Positions 48,742-59,774 of a DNA stretch of 64,000 nucleotides are shown here, one piece after another (the first letter of the stretch is position 1; each line of letters starts with the position of its first letter). Origin of the DNA: Atherinomorus stipes (taxonomy: Eukaryota; Chordata; Actinopteri; Atheriniformes; Atherinidae); assembly GCA_023101725.1 (NCBI GenBank), contig JALJCO010013744.1:310001-374000 (forward strand), read 5' to 3'. The position numbers were made by a program, and so were the translations under genes. Below the pieces are notes generated by a model. It worked only from the letters and a program-made list of their open reading frames with translations, was not told where the DNA came from and did no database searches.

Positions 48742-48755
48742 TTAAACTGAATTAC

Positions 48756-49395
48756 ATGAAGAGGAGGTCACATTATCAACTCTGCAAACAAATGCTATTT
48801 TCTGAGTATGAGCTCATCTCATACAGACAGAAGGACAATAAACACAAATCCACATTTCAGGTTTTTGGAAAACTGACATCTTGGTTTGACGTGTCAAAGA
48901 TGTGGAGGATCATCCAGGCTGCTATCGGTGAAAGGTGTCAAAGTTGGCGTCTGTGTTGTTATGTAGGTGCATCAGTGTTCATAGCATGGATAACCTGCAT
49001 GCTGCATGTGTCAAGGTACCACTAATGCAGACGAGCATACTGTTAATTTGGAGAGACGCATGCTTCCATCAAGGTGACGTCTTTTCCTGGAGGTAAATGG
49101 TTACTTCACCAGGACAACGCCAGACCTCATTTCTAAGACGTACAACATGTGGCTTCATAGATGCAGTGTTTATGTGACTGGCCTGCCTGTAGTCCAGATC
49201 TGTCTTCTACTGAAGGCATGCACAGGTATATGAAGAGGAGAATTAAACAATACTTTGATTGAGCGTGGATCAGCTTGAATCTTGTTTTCAGCAAAAATGA
49301 ACAAAGATTCCCTTGAAAGACAACATAACAACAATTAAGAGCTTCAAATTATTAAAAGGTGTACTAATAAGTAAGGATGATATGGCACAATCGTA
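48756..49395 (+). pseudogene. Dead Tc1-like transposase
   Basis: A + frame beginning before 48950 and running to about 49395 carries the C-terminal half of a Tc1/mariner transposase. At 49098 it reads WLLHQDNARPHF, the second catalytic Asp motif. At 49179 it reads WPACSPDLSSTEG, aligning with the SPDLNPIEN motif that holds the third catalytic acidic residue. MKRRIKQ then follows. Intact Tc1 transposases are about 340 residues and cut and paste the element at TA. This copy is broken by stops at about 49023, 49134 and 49158, plus one at 49260, after which similarity continues in the manner of KSFKLLKGVLISKDDMAQS. The open frame 48756-49025 lies in the same frame, but its homology is weak before about 48950. 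Terminal repeats were not found. It lies 14 bp from the right end of the neighbouring TTAA element. Confidence 0.82.
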
Positions 49396-51594
49396 AACAT
49401 GACTCTACACCAGCTTCTTATATTTCTGACATCAAAATGTTATTTTTTAATGAAAAATAAAAATAATTTAATAATCTCAGTGTTAGATTGATCAAAAGAT
49501 ACCCCAGTTTAACATCCAACCAATAGAACATCCCAGAATTGTAGACCACATGGTTACAGAGATACCATAGGTGCACACATGTTGTGTGCATCAGCAAGAG
49601 TGAGAAAGATTTCTGAATATGGAGAAAAAATATTTAAAGCCCTAAATAGTCATCCTATTTTTGGTACTGTTTGACATGCTTTACATAAACAAGGTCTGAT
49701 CTGTGCTGCCAACCCTCTGCTCCAAGTATGGCAGAGTGCAGAACAACAAACTGACAACTATAAAACCACTCAGTAAGTGCACTCTCCTGAGAATCAGTTT
49801 CAAACGGAGTGATAGTGGCGTTTAATTGCCCCTGAAAGGCAGACAGAATATTAATATGACATATCAATATTATGGTTCTACTTCAACTACTCATATTTTG
49901 TTTAACTCTATTTCATGTTAAATTAGTGACAATGTGTCACTATGAGTGAAAAAGATTGTTGAGTGGCTCAAGACTTTTTATTAGCAAATATAGCAATAGT
50001 AGAGCAGTGGGTTAATGTGTATAATGGACTGTATGAAGACTGGATCATCAGCCAGTTCAGATGAGTGTTATGATGCCAAGGAATTTGGGGAAATCACACT
50101 ACACAAGCTAGAACCAGAGTAGAACTGTAGTCAGCTGCCTGCAGTCTGTCTCCCAGCCTCAGGTCCACTCGGTTCAGCTAAAAGCCTGCAATGACCCCAC
50201 CTAGCGGACTCAGAACTGTAAGAAGCGAACCCAGAGCAGCACAAGCGGACCCACAACTGCTAAGGAGCTGCACCGGTTCGACATAGAGTCAGGCGTGACA
50301 GAGGAAAGGCACTTGTTCCTTGTGTTAGCTCAGAACTAATTGGCAAACGAGTTAGCTACTAGCTCACGGCAAATAATTGTCCTTTAAAAATGAGAAGATA
50401 ACAACTTCCATGGTTCCAGTCGAGTTTTAAATAGTTCCCGTTTTTAAAGATGAGGATGGAGGGAAGAATGCATCTTTGGAAGCAGCTGGAAGAAATCTGA
50501 TCGCTGGAGATGTCCTGTTACAACCGAGCAGCAGCTGTCTGTTCATACAGTAGCTGTATGACCGATCTGATTAAGCAACGATGGTTGAAAAAAGACTTTT
50601 CCAGCGGCGATGACTGCAGTTCCATTTGTTAGAAGTCTCAACAGTTCCAGTAAACAGAAGCTGCAGACGGTCCGACTCCAATCTGCTTCTTTATCCTCTT
50701 CAAAATAAAATTCTGGATCTGTAGGAAACTTAAATAAACTAATGCTGCACTTAAGAGCTTTTAAACATTAACTGGCAATAAAATTTGAAGGCTGAGTTGT
50801 TACTCTTTGTCTGTAAAAGTGGAAAAGGAACTTAAAAAACGCTATGAAGCCATTGACTTCAATGTTAAATGATCTGAGAACATTCTCTGGTAGACGTCAC
50901 GTCCAGTTTCGGCTAACAGCGCCACTGTCTGGTCAGACGGGCTGAAATGCAGCGATGCTTACTAATATACTAATAAGTCATTGATGCAGGCATGCTTGTT
51001 ACGGCCCTGCATCAAACACAAGTCTTCCTCCCACTCTGTGGCCACATGCTTGTGTTTCACAGACAAGAGATGGTCTGCTTGCAACCGTGCAGTGGAGTGA
51101 CCAAGCCACCAAACTTTCTCCAGGTGAAGTTGATTTCCATTGGTAACTTTTTAATACACAAAGTTAAAGTCAAATTAAATGTACAAAACAGTTTAATATG
51201 TCTTTTGATCACTTGCAGACACACTTTTGTGTGATTTGTTGGAGCATATTTCCTTACAGTTTCAACTGCAACTTTTTATGAAACATGAAAAATTGTTTTG
51301 AGAGTTGCTGTTACAGGAGCTGAAGTTTCAATGACAACTCTTTGTGATCAAAATTACAGCTTAGGCTGATCAATTAAACTATGTTTCATCCTTACTGTCA
51401 GACTGAGAAAATAAAGTGGCTAAGTAGTCTAAATATAACCACTTGTGTCACTTGTGTGCCTGTGATGAATAATTTTATTTATTTTTCTTTTTTCATGAAC
51501 ATATGCTGTAGTAATTTTTCTTAAATCTTGATGTTTGCGAGTTGCAGGCCAAAATAAAACCAAAATATAATTGGAGAAAATTCCAGGTTTTGAT
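49396..51594. other. Non-coding stretch, partly repeat-like
   Basis: No gene was recognised. About 50030-50960 is somewhat G+C-richer and has phrases (GGACTGTATGAAGACTGG, GGTAGACGTCACGTCCAG) that read like a decayed dispersed repeat, but I could not define ends. Confidence 0.45.
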
Positions 51595-51815
51595 GGGGGG
51601 AAAAGTGAGGAGTGAGCAGGAGAATGAGAGAAATGAAAAGGAAGGCATGGTAAAGAGACCAGAAGGGGTAGAGCTGAAGAAGAGCAACACATGAAGAAAT
51701 AAGTGAAGATGATGAAAAAAGTGTGAGGGTTGAAGAAGAGTTTCAGATTCAGAAAGAGAAGCAGACAGCACAGTGGAGGCAGATGATGGAGAGAAAGAGT
51801 CAGTGGATCCACCCT
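51595..51815 (+). repeat. Purine-rich (GA-biased) tract
   Basis: The + strand is strongly biased to A and G for about 220 bp. This bias alone keeps two overlapping minus-strand frames open (51429-51879); their products are Ser/Phe/Leu-rich and have no domain. Confidence 0.75.
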
Positions 51816-51960
51816 TTATTCCAGCTGGATCACATGGCATGTTTTCATTCTCTGTATAAGTTCTAGTGACATATCTCATAATAAACTAACATGTTTTCTG
51901 AAAAAAACAAAAAAACCCCTTCAGGTACGTTATAAGTTTAGATATGTATATTTTGTTATT

Positions 51961-52289
51961 AACCATGCTAAAACCAAATATGATGCAAATCCTATAAAGA
52001 GCATTAAACAGCTGCAGCTCATCCGGAACGCTGCTGCCAGAGTTTTAACCAGAGATGAGAACTCATCATACCAGTTTTAAAATCTTTACACTGGCTTCCA
52101 CTCACTCACAGAATAGATTTTAAAACCCTACTGATAGTTTACAAATCCCAGAATGGCTTAGGCCCAGAATCCATCTGTGATATGTTCAGAGAATATAAAC
52201 CCAGCAGGGCTCTCAGATCCAAAGACTCGGGTCAGTCCAGACCAGAGTCCGGACTAAACATGAAGAAGCAAACTTTCACCAAATGTTGA
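51961..52289 (+). pseudogene. Dead LINE ORF2 C-terminus (L2/Rex1-like)
   Basis: The first frame reads KQLQLIRNAAARVLTR at about 52006-52053. After a frame shift it continues from 52065 as PVLKSLHWLPLTHRIDFK, then VYKSQNGLGPE, REYKPSRALRSKDSGQS and a stop at 52287-52289. This order is the conserved segment that follows the reverse transcriptase in fish LINEs of the L2/Rex1 group (typically QLIQNAAARVLTR then SLHWLPV..RI.FK). The fragment is 5'-truncated, lacking endonuclease and catalytic RT regions, so it cannot function. The frame shift lies between 52054 and 52065. I am confident of the family type and less so of the clade. Confidence 0.88.
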
Positions 52290-52490
52290 CACTTTAAAAT
52301 TCAGGTTAAAAAGGTTTTTTATTTATTTGTTTGTTTACTTATTTATACGTTTATTTATATCCTTAAACCCCCACCAACTGCTCCCTGGGCGCTGTCATGT
52401 GGCTGCCCTCTGCTCTGTGGTTCATCCAGAGATGGGTCAAATACAGTGACTGAATTTCGCCCTTAGGGATCAATACAGTAAACCAAAAAA
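52290..52490 (+). mobile_element. Probable 3' untranslated part of the LINE, or an adjoining repeat
   Basis: TTTATTTATT-rich sequence is followed by CACCAACTGCTCCCTGGGCG, GATGGGTCAAATACAGTG and TTTCGCCCTTAGGGATCAAT. These phrases are typical of 3' regions of fish retroelements. It directly follows the ORF2 remnant, but it could be a separate fragment. Confidence 0.5.
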
Positions 52491-55400
52491 TACATAACAC
52501 ATTCTCCATTTACAGTAAGACTCTGGATTTGTTTATTTACAATAAATGAATAAGTAAATATATAAATACAAATCATTTATTTTTCTCTGTGCCATATGTT
52601 TTAACTCATCTACTGTAACTTGCCTTTAATCATTCTAATTCAATTTGATCATTTCATATCATTCTTTTATTATTTCATTATGACTTTTGTACCCTTTAAA
52701 TTTGGATTTTGATTTTGTTTCTCTTTGTGTTTTATTTGCACCCCTCTGTAATGCTTTTAATGTTTTAAGAAAAGAACTGATTTGTCTTGTACTGTACAAG
52801 AAATACAGAAAACTGCCTTGCCTATAATACTTGTAACTATAGTACTATTCTTGCCTTGAGAAACACTGATAAACTCGTTGATAATTCTGATGGTCAATCG
52901 CTACATATTTTTTTAGATTTACATATTGTTAATGAAAAGAAGGCTCTCATCTGAATTATTTATAACCAGCAAGTTCAGCAGCAGCAGTTCTGGCAACCGT
53001 GGTAGTTTTTACCTCAAAGAACAAGTTGGTTTTAAAATTAGGCAAAGTGATGATTTTAAACCCTGCTTTCGCACTATTGGTGTTTTGCTTTTTAAACCTT
53101 TCTATACATGTGTGTTTCATGCATAATTTAATTAAAGGACATGGGAAATGTTTTGGCCTGGGTTAAGGGTTAAATATTATTGGGTAATAGTGGCAAGGCG
53201 CAAGGTGTTAAGTTGCATGCAAAGCCAAAAAATGAGCAGTATTTATATTAAAATATTATACCTAATACAATTTCATTTACTGTAGCATACTTCACCCCTG
53301 AAGCCCAAGATATAAAACTAAAATAAGGCCACTGACAAATGTATATAAGCTTTGGGCTTTACCATATCTGTATTAATCCTGACAGTTCTTAGGCCCTGGG
53401 ACTGTGCTTAACTACACGACAGTAACAGCCATATCCAGTGAGCCAAATATAACCCGTCAGACTGACACGTTCAAGATAAAAGTCACTGAAAGCAAACATT
53501 AATTTATTAGATTTGCTCATATTACTGCCAACAAATGTAAAGCCATGCAGTGAAAAACCTGACCCCCACCTGAATCTACCAGCTGAACTAATGGATGAAC
53601 AACCCCGGTGATGTTTGGTTTCCAAATGATGGGAATGAGTTCTACAAATTAAAATGAAGCCTCAAAAATCTTTAAGGTGTCTCACAGAAAAAGATATCAA
53701 AATCAAATTTCTGAATTTTAATTTATTGAATTCTCTGTGATGAAGTAGTTTAAAATGTACTGTACACTAGATGAAAATATAATACGCAGCCTGAAGAGAA
53801 AACCTGGAAAGTTTCAAAAGATTTGGTTTTCAAACATTTCAGGGAACAGAAGTTACAGCGTAGCAGTCTTTTTATTTTCAAATAGGTGTTGAATCCAGCT
53901 GTCATGAGCAAGTCAGATATTTGTTATTCAGTAGTAGTACTTCTCTCTTTTTTAATCCTGCTTTTTCAACTAAATTGATACACGAGGGCTGTTATCTATT
54001 TCCTCTCTGCAGCTATCTTGTTTTATGTTTAGTTTCCCAATACTATATGTGCTGCTTTTGTTAGTCTGTTCTTTGAATAGACACACATGGCATTCAGAAG
54101 AAATAAGTGGTGTTACCTGAAGGGGTGGGTGGCATAGATGGTGGGGAAATGAGAACTGGGCGATAGCGGGTTGAAGGGTGTGTGGTGGAAGGAGGGAGAT
54201 GTGAGCTGTTCTGGCATCTGTGTGATTGTTTTTGTACGTTACTCCATTATTCAGCTCAGGGGTTGTTATGCTACAAAACCAATAAAGAAACATGAAGCGC
54301 TGATTTACTCACCACTTTTCAGGTGGAGACAACACAAGCATTAGCAGCAACCTTTTACAGTTATATATACATTTATAGGGCTGTTTGTGCTGGCAGAAAT
54401 GGTTATATCTTTTTTATTTTTATGCTTTCAGTAATTAAAGGCAAGTAAATAACTTGCAGTATCTTTAGTAACAACGTAAGCCTCTGTTGCTTTTACTGCA
54501 GATCTTTAATTTATTTATCAAATGATGAGTTGTCTCTGTGTAATCTCCCCGCTCTTATAGTCTCCTCTAGCTGAGATTGCAGCGATCATGCACACAAATG
54601 TTTACTAGTGTGTATGAGCCCCTGAATTATTGGGCATTTAAAGAGAACTTTCCCCTAAATTACTAATGAGACATTTGTTAGACTAATTACCGTCTAAATC
54701 TATGTCTGCATTAACATCTTGTAGACATGAGCTCATGGGTTATTTGGGGATAGCTGCTCTTTAGGAAAATCTAGTCTTGTCTTGAAAGTGAAGGGAAACT
54801 TACTTTAGAATATAAGCTGCAACGTTAGCGTGTAGCAAGCCCAGGAAAGCCAAAACAGCACCAGGAAAAATTTGGTAACCGTGAATGCATAATAATTACT
54901 CTGGGCACAGAGGGGGAGTTTCCCTTTTCCTCACTCTGATAAGGTAAGCCTGTGTCAGAGCTGCATAATAAAATTTCTTGATAAAAACATACACAACTGT
55001 AGCCTGTGATGAGAACTCCCCTGACCTTAATTAGCTGCATTCATGGCATTGCATGAACCCATTACCAAGACTTTAAAGCATATCCATTTAATTTCTCACC
55101 ATTTGTCCACACCTCTGCTCTGCCTAATGAGAGCCTGAAAGGACCGGAGGGGGTCTGTTTGGGAGTTAGAGGACCATCACCAGCCACAAAAGTAAAAAGC
55201 TAGAATGAACTGGGATCATAACTGGCTTGAATTTTACCCTGCAGTAAACTTCACTAATTCTGGACATTTAAAACCTGTCACATAACTTCAGAATTCGACT
55301 TCATCTGCATGTTAAACAGCTCTAATCAAGTGGATTAAATCCATGACATGCAGGTTTCTTAAATACTAATGTTTTTAAATAGATTTTTTCTATGCCTTCA

Positions 55401-58141
55401 TTGTAAAACTTCATTATGACAAAGGATTTAAAAAGCCATGCATAATAATTTCATAACCACCGATGTGCACAGCTCTCTGTTTACTGTCTTCTCAGACAGC
55501 TGTCTGTGTATGTGCACGTTTGTGTGTGTAAAGCAAAAAGCAGAGGCTTGACAACCATCCCAATATCAAAGCAGGTGATACTTCAGCTGGAGATTTCTAC
55601 CCCAGGGCAGAATGAGCAGAGTTGACCTGATGGAGTGGCCATCCATTGCATTCCTTTGAGTACACTCTAACCATAATAACACTTCACCGCCTCTTTCATC
55701 TATCAGCACCAAGCTGTGCGACTGCTAACTTTGTTTCCTGCTGAACACCAATGCAAATAATTCACAATTCAAAAGGTCCCTATCTTCTAGATCGATGCAA
55801 AAAAGCCAAGGGCAACATTTGCAATATGCTTGAACGAAAAGACATCCAGAAGATAAAATATTTTTTGATTTTTTTTTTTATTTCGAAGCCATCGCCACAA
55901 GAATATTAACAGCTGTTTAAAATGGTCACAGAGGCCAGGAAGTTTTTCCATCTGTTCATGAAATGAAATGTACATCAGACGCTCAAAAATCCACATCCTG
56001 AAAAAAATTGAGCTGACTGTACTGGAATATGACTGACAGCACATGATTTTCTGATTACATGCCTGACAGCTTGCACTCATTGAAAATGATGATGACAGAT
56101 GTTTGCTCAGACTCACATGCAATTAGGTTTTGACTTCATCAAAACGAGAAATTAATTTAAAGTGAAATATGGGAAAAAGATTGTTTTTCTTCTAATAAGC
56201 AGTGTCTATAGATTTGTCGCAATGGCTGGCAGGCACGACTGATTTAATCACAAAGTGCATCTTTTACAGTAACTATTTTGTGTGAGAAGTCTACTCTCTA
56301 TTTATTGCTCTTTGCTTTGATTGAAGCAATATATTTAACTGGACTGGTAAATCTGTGGGGAAATATTTTAGTTCTGATGCTAACTCTGCTCTGCTAACTT
56401 GTCTCTTTGATCCACTGAGCATAAATATGATGTTCTAATCTGGTGTAGCTGCTCCAACATCTGCTCATTTTCAACTTTGCTTCATTAAAAATACATAAAT
56501 CTGATTATTCTTCTACAGTTCAAGACCACTCACCAAATTTTGAATTTTCATCATAAGCAGTTATTTAACATGTGAAATACACAGCTAGCCAACGGCTAAC
56601 ATATTTTAGAAGGCCTTTACATAACTTAACATTGTTAAGGGGCCAGAGTTAACTTTTGCACCTCTTAAATACTTCTTAAAGACTTTAGACCTCCTCTAAA
56701 ATCTGAAATTCCACGGTTTAATGAAATAGTTCTAAATCCCAAATGTTTTATGCAAATACTTTTAACATGAATAATGTGTTTTCAATGCATTATTCTGAAT
56801 TTTGGGGTCTAGTGGTTATGGTTTAGTGACAGCAGCATCATTGCAGAATGCATAAAGGAATCCCCTTAAACCTCTTCTCTAGTTTTTAGGTCACAAAAAT
56901 ATCCAAAAGGTAAACTCCGCACCTGATTGATGCTACCATGTACAGAGGCTAAGATCTTGTTCAGCCATTTAAGGTTTAATTCTGACTTTTAGCCATGCAC
57001 TTATTAATCCCCATAATTTCATACTTTACTATAAGCTTGATTCCTCTTGTAAGGATATTTGTGTTGACTGTAGGCAAAGGAGGAATCCATCAAATTTAGC
57101 TATTTAATGTTATTATTTATGCCAATGAAGCTGACAACAAATCCAGAGTCCTACTGTAAATGGAGAATGTGTTATGAAATAAAAATATAAATACATATAT
57201 CTAAATAAATTTTGTCAAAAGGGTCTTTCTTATTTGCTTGTTATCATTTCCACAGACAGCTGCAGGAGCAACTAGTTATTGTTCCTTAATCAGTGGGACG
57301 TATGGAGAACTGTTTTCTATGACATCTCTCATATTTTGTAGATTTGCACTCCAGATCAATTCAGGAGACAAGTCTGCACTACTAGAACAAAAAAATGATT
57401 AACAATCATGCAACGGTCAAGTGTACTGTGTGAACCCTTAGAAAGAAACATTTCAGTCCTGTAGCTCCAACGAGGGTCGATAGCACTGACAATTGTGCAA
57501 GAAATACCCTCTGTGAATTTATCAATCTGCGGGGATTTTTGTTCTATTAAAATATCTGCATCTGTCTACCTTCAGTAATAAAGACTTTAATTTACCTTTG
57601 TCAAAACACTAACCCCAAATAAAATGTTTATTTGGAAGCTATTATACAAAGAGGAAATTAATTAAATTAACAACTAATTGAAAATAAATCAGAAACAAAA
57701 CTTTGAAGATCATAAAACATGGCACTGAAATATTCAAAAATTTCTCAATTGTGGACAAACTAACAAACATGTAATTGAATTCCACTGAAAGCAGCTTCAT
57801 TTGTATGGGGGCAAATTCACAACAAATTCATCTGAGGGCCCTTTACAGACAACCAGTTCAAGCCCATTCATTGTGATCTAATGAAAACAAAACCACAATA
57901 GTCCAGTTTATAATAAGTATGTTCATACAAGGCAATTTATACACAGCACTGACAGAAGTACTTTATCTGAAGTCCTAAAACTCTTTGGTAACCTTCACCA
58001 GTGCTGTCTTTATGCTATGATGAGCTCTAAATCACAACTGAACCTTTTAAAACTGATATTTCTACTCAAATGAGCACAAAGTTGAGTTGAAACACATTCT
58101 TTCAAGATTTAACTTATGAGGGGAAGGTTGGATGTAAACTA
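52491..58141. other. Non-coding stretch, no gene seen
   Basis: No gene, RNA or transposon was recognised in about 5.6 kb. 54560-54730 and 54860-55080 lack simple repeats and are rich in homeodomain-like and Octamer-like words (GGGCATTTAAAG, GACTAATTACCG, GCATAATAATTA, CCTTAATTAGCTGCATTC), which is compatible with regulatory elements. Open frames are short and without domains. Confidence 0.55.
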
Positions 58142-58417
58142 TGGGCCGGATTTATCAAGATCCAAATTTGCGTGTAGTAATTTGCCCATGCAATCTGGAA
58201 TTTTGTGCGAGGGGCTTTGCGAGTGATTTACCAAGAATGAGGGCACAAATGACAGCGAGTGCAAACGTGCTGGAAACACGCCTGTATAATTGAGGTTTTG
58301 CATGTTTCGAGGTTTGCAGCCTGGCAAATTGCGTGAGACAACGGCGCAAAAGGAAATATGACACCAGTCGGCAGATGAAGATGGAGATAGTAGGAGGACG
58401 GAATAAACAAAAATAAT
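58142..58417 (+). mobile_element. DNA-transposon fragment with a GGGCCGGATTTATCAAG end
   Basis: The terminus GGGCCGGATTTATCAAG followed by TTTGCGTGTAGTAATTTG resembles a vertebrate DNA-transposon end that usually reads GGGCC.GATTTA. No complementary second end was seen; the sequence runs into a TTAA-type element start at 58418. Confidence 0.4.
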
Positions 58418-58421
58418 TTAA

Positions 58422-58520
58422 AGGGACTAGAGGCAGGAATTAAAAAAAAATAAACAAACATGCAAATTTCACTTTTCTGGGGTTTTAAGGGTATGATATA
58501 ATCAGTTGTGCATTGATGAG
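58422..58520 (+). mobile_element. Truncated TTAA-type MITE (element 6, same family as element 2)
   Basis: It follows TTAA at 58418-58421 and starts AGGGACTAGAGGCAGGAATT. The first 20 bases match element 2 (17428) except for one, and AATAAAC.A.CATG follows in both. No right end (TAGTCCCT then TTAA) was found downstream, so the copy is truncated or rearranged. The right boundary given here is approximate. Confidence 0.7.
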
Positions 58521-59756
58521 GCCATGTGAATGTTCAGAGTGAGTATCAAAGTTCCTGTTTATGGTCTGTCAGCTTTGTTTTTTGTTCAAAAACGGTTGAA
58601 TAAGACAGCAGCTTATCATTCTACGTAGTTCTATCATTCTACGTAATTTAATTGCTCCAATCAGAGCACACTATCAAGCAAACAGCCCCCCCCCCCTCCT
58701 CTCTCCTTCCACCCACCGCTCTCAGCCCCTCCCTCACTGATTCAACTGCGTCAGTGGAGCTGAGAGATTGCTGAGCAGTCAGGTCAGTTTTTCAAACAAA
58801 TGGAGTTAAAACATAAAATAAAACTTCTGCAACAACACTGAGAGAGGCGACCACAACCTTGTCATTACCTGTAAGTTTATTTATTTTCTGCTGTCTTGTC
58901 TGATAAACGTAGTTCACTGTCTGAAGTGCACCTGTTGCTAACAGATAGCCTTTAGCAAACTCCGACTGGAGCTTGACCTACTTTCTCTAAATCAGGTTAT
59001 AGCCAAATAAGGTGTAGCCAATCAAAATGAAGTCAACGTGGTCTCCGGGTAAAGCTGCATATCATTACCGCACCCAACTCTTTTACTGGGGAAGGGAGGT
59101 CTAGCGTGCCAAGACAATCCCCCCCTGTAAAAAGTGCCATTTTTTTCTTTGGAGTATTTACATATGCAGTAATGTCAACTACACGAACTATGTCAGGTGT
59201 CATGGACAACGGACAAATGAATGAACATAAGATTTCAGACATCATTCCTTGTTGGTCTCTTCGTCCACAGCCCTGTAGCCTAACTGTAGCGCAGCTCTTA
59301 CGTGACAAATGAACAAAAGAAAGATCCGTACCGCTCCGTATGAAAGATTATGAACCAACTATAGTGCTTGCTGCTCGCCACACAGCCTGAGCAGCCTGGC
59401 TGTCACGTGACAAAAGAACGAATACCTGAGGATGAACTAATCATTTCTGTTTCCTGTCCTACTGCTGACTGAGCTTACACAGCTGCTGCCATGTGGCGAG
59501 AGAGCGCACTGCATGAGAAAGAAAGAATCGCTCCCTGAGAGGACTCATTACTCCCGAGTCATATAAAAGATCAGTTCATACTGAACAAATTTTTCGTGAA
59601 CAACTCATCATTAGCTATCAGTCTAGTTGACTCCAGAGTACGGAAACAGAACGGGTCCAAACATAAATCAGGTTCTAGAGATGTCTCTAAAGCTGCTGTG
59701 GATGACATTATGTCTCAGTGAAACAATATAAAATACCAAACAAAAATAGATGTAAT
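58521..59756. other. Non-coding, CpG-containing, probably repeat-derived
   Basis: A C-rich run lies near 58686-58696. From about 59290 a loose repetition occurs: CGTGACAAATGAAC near 59301, CGTGACAAAAGAACGAA near 59405, and GAGAAAGAAAGAATCGCTCC near 59515. No frame or RNA was recognised. Confidence 0.4.
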
Positions 59757-59774
59757 GAAGAAGAAGAAGAAGAA
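59757..59774. repeat. (GAA)6 microsatellite
   Basis: Six GAA units run into GAAAAAG. Confidence 0.9.

Noticed and set aside
51429..51879. Two overlapping minus-strand open frames of about 127 codons
   Set aside because: They are kept open by the purine-rich tract on the opposite strand; products are low-complexity with no domain.
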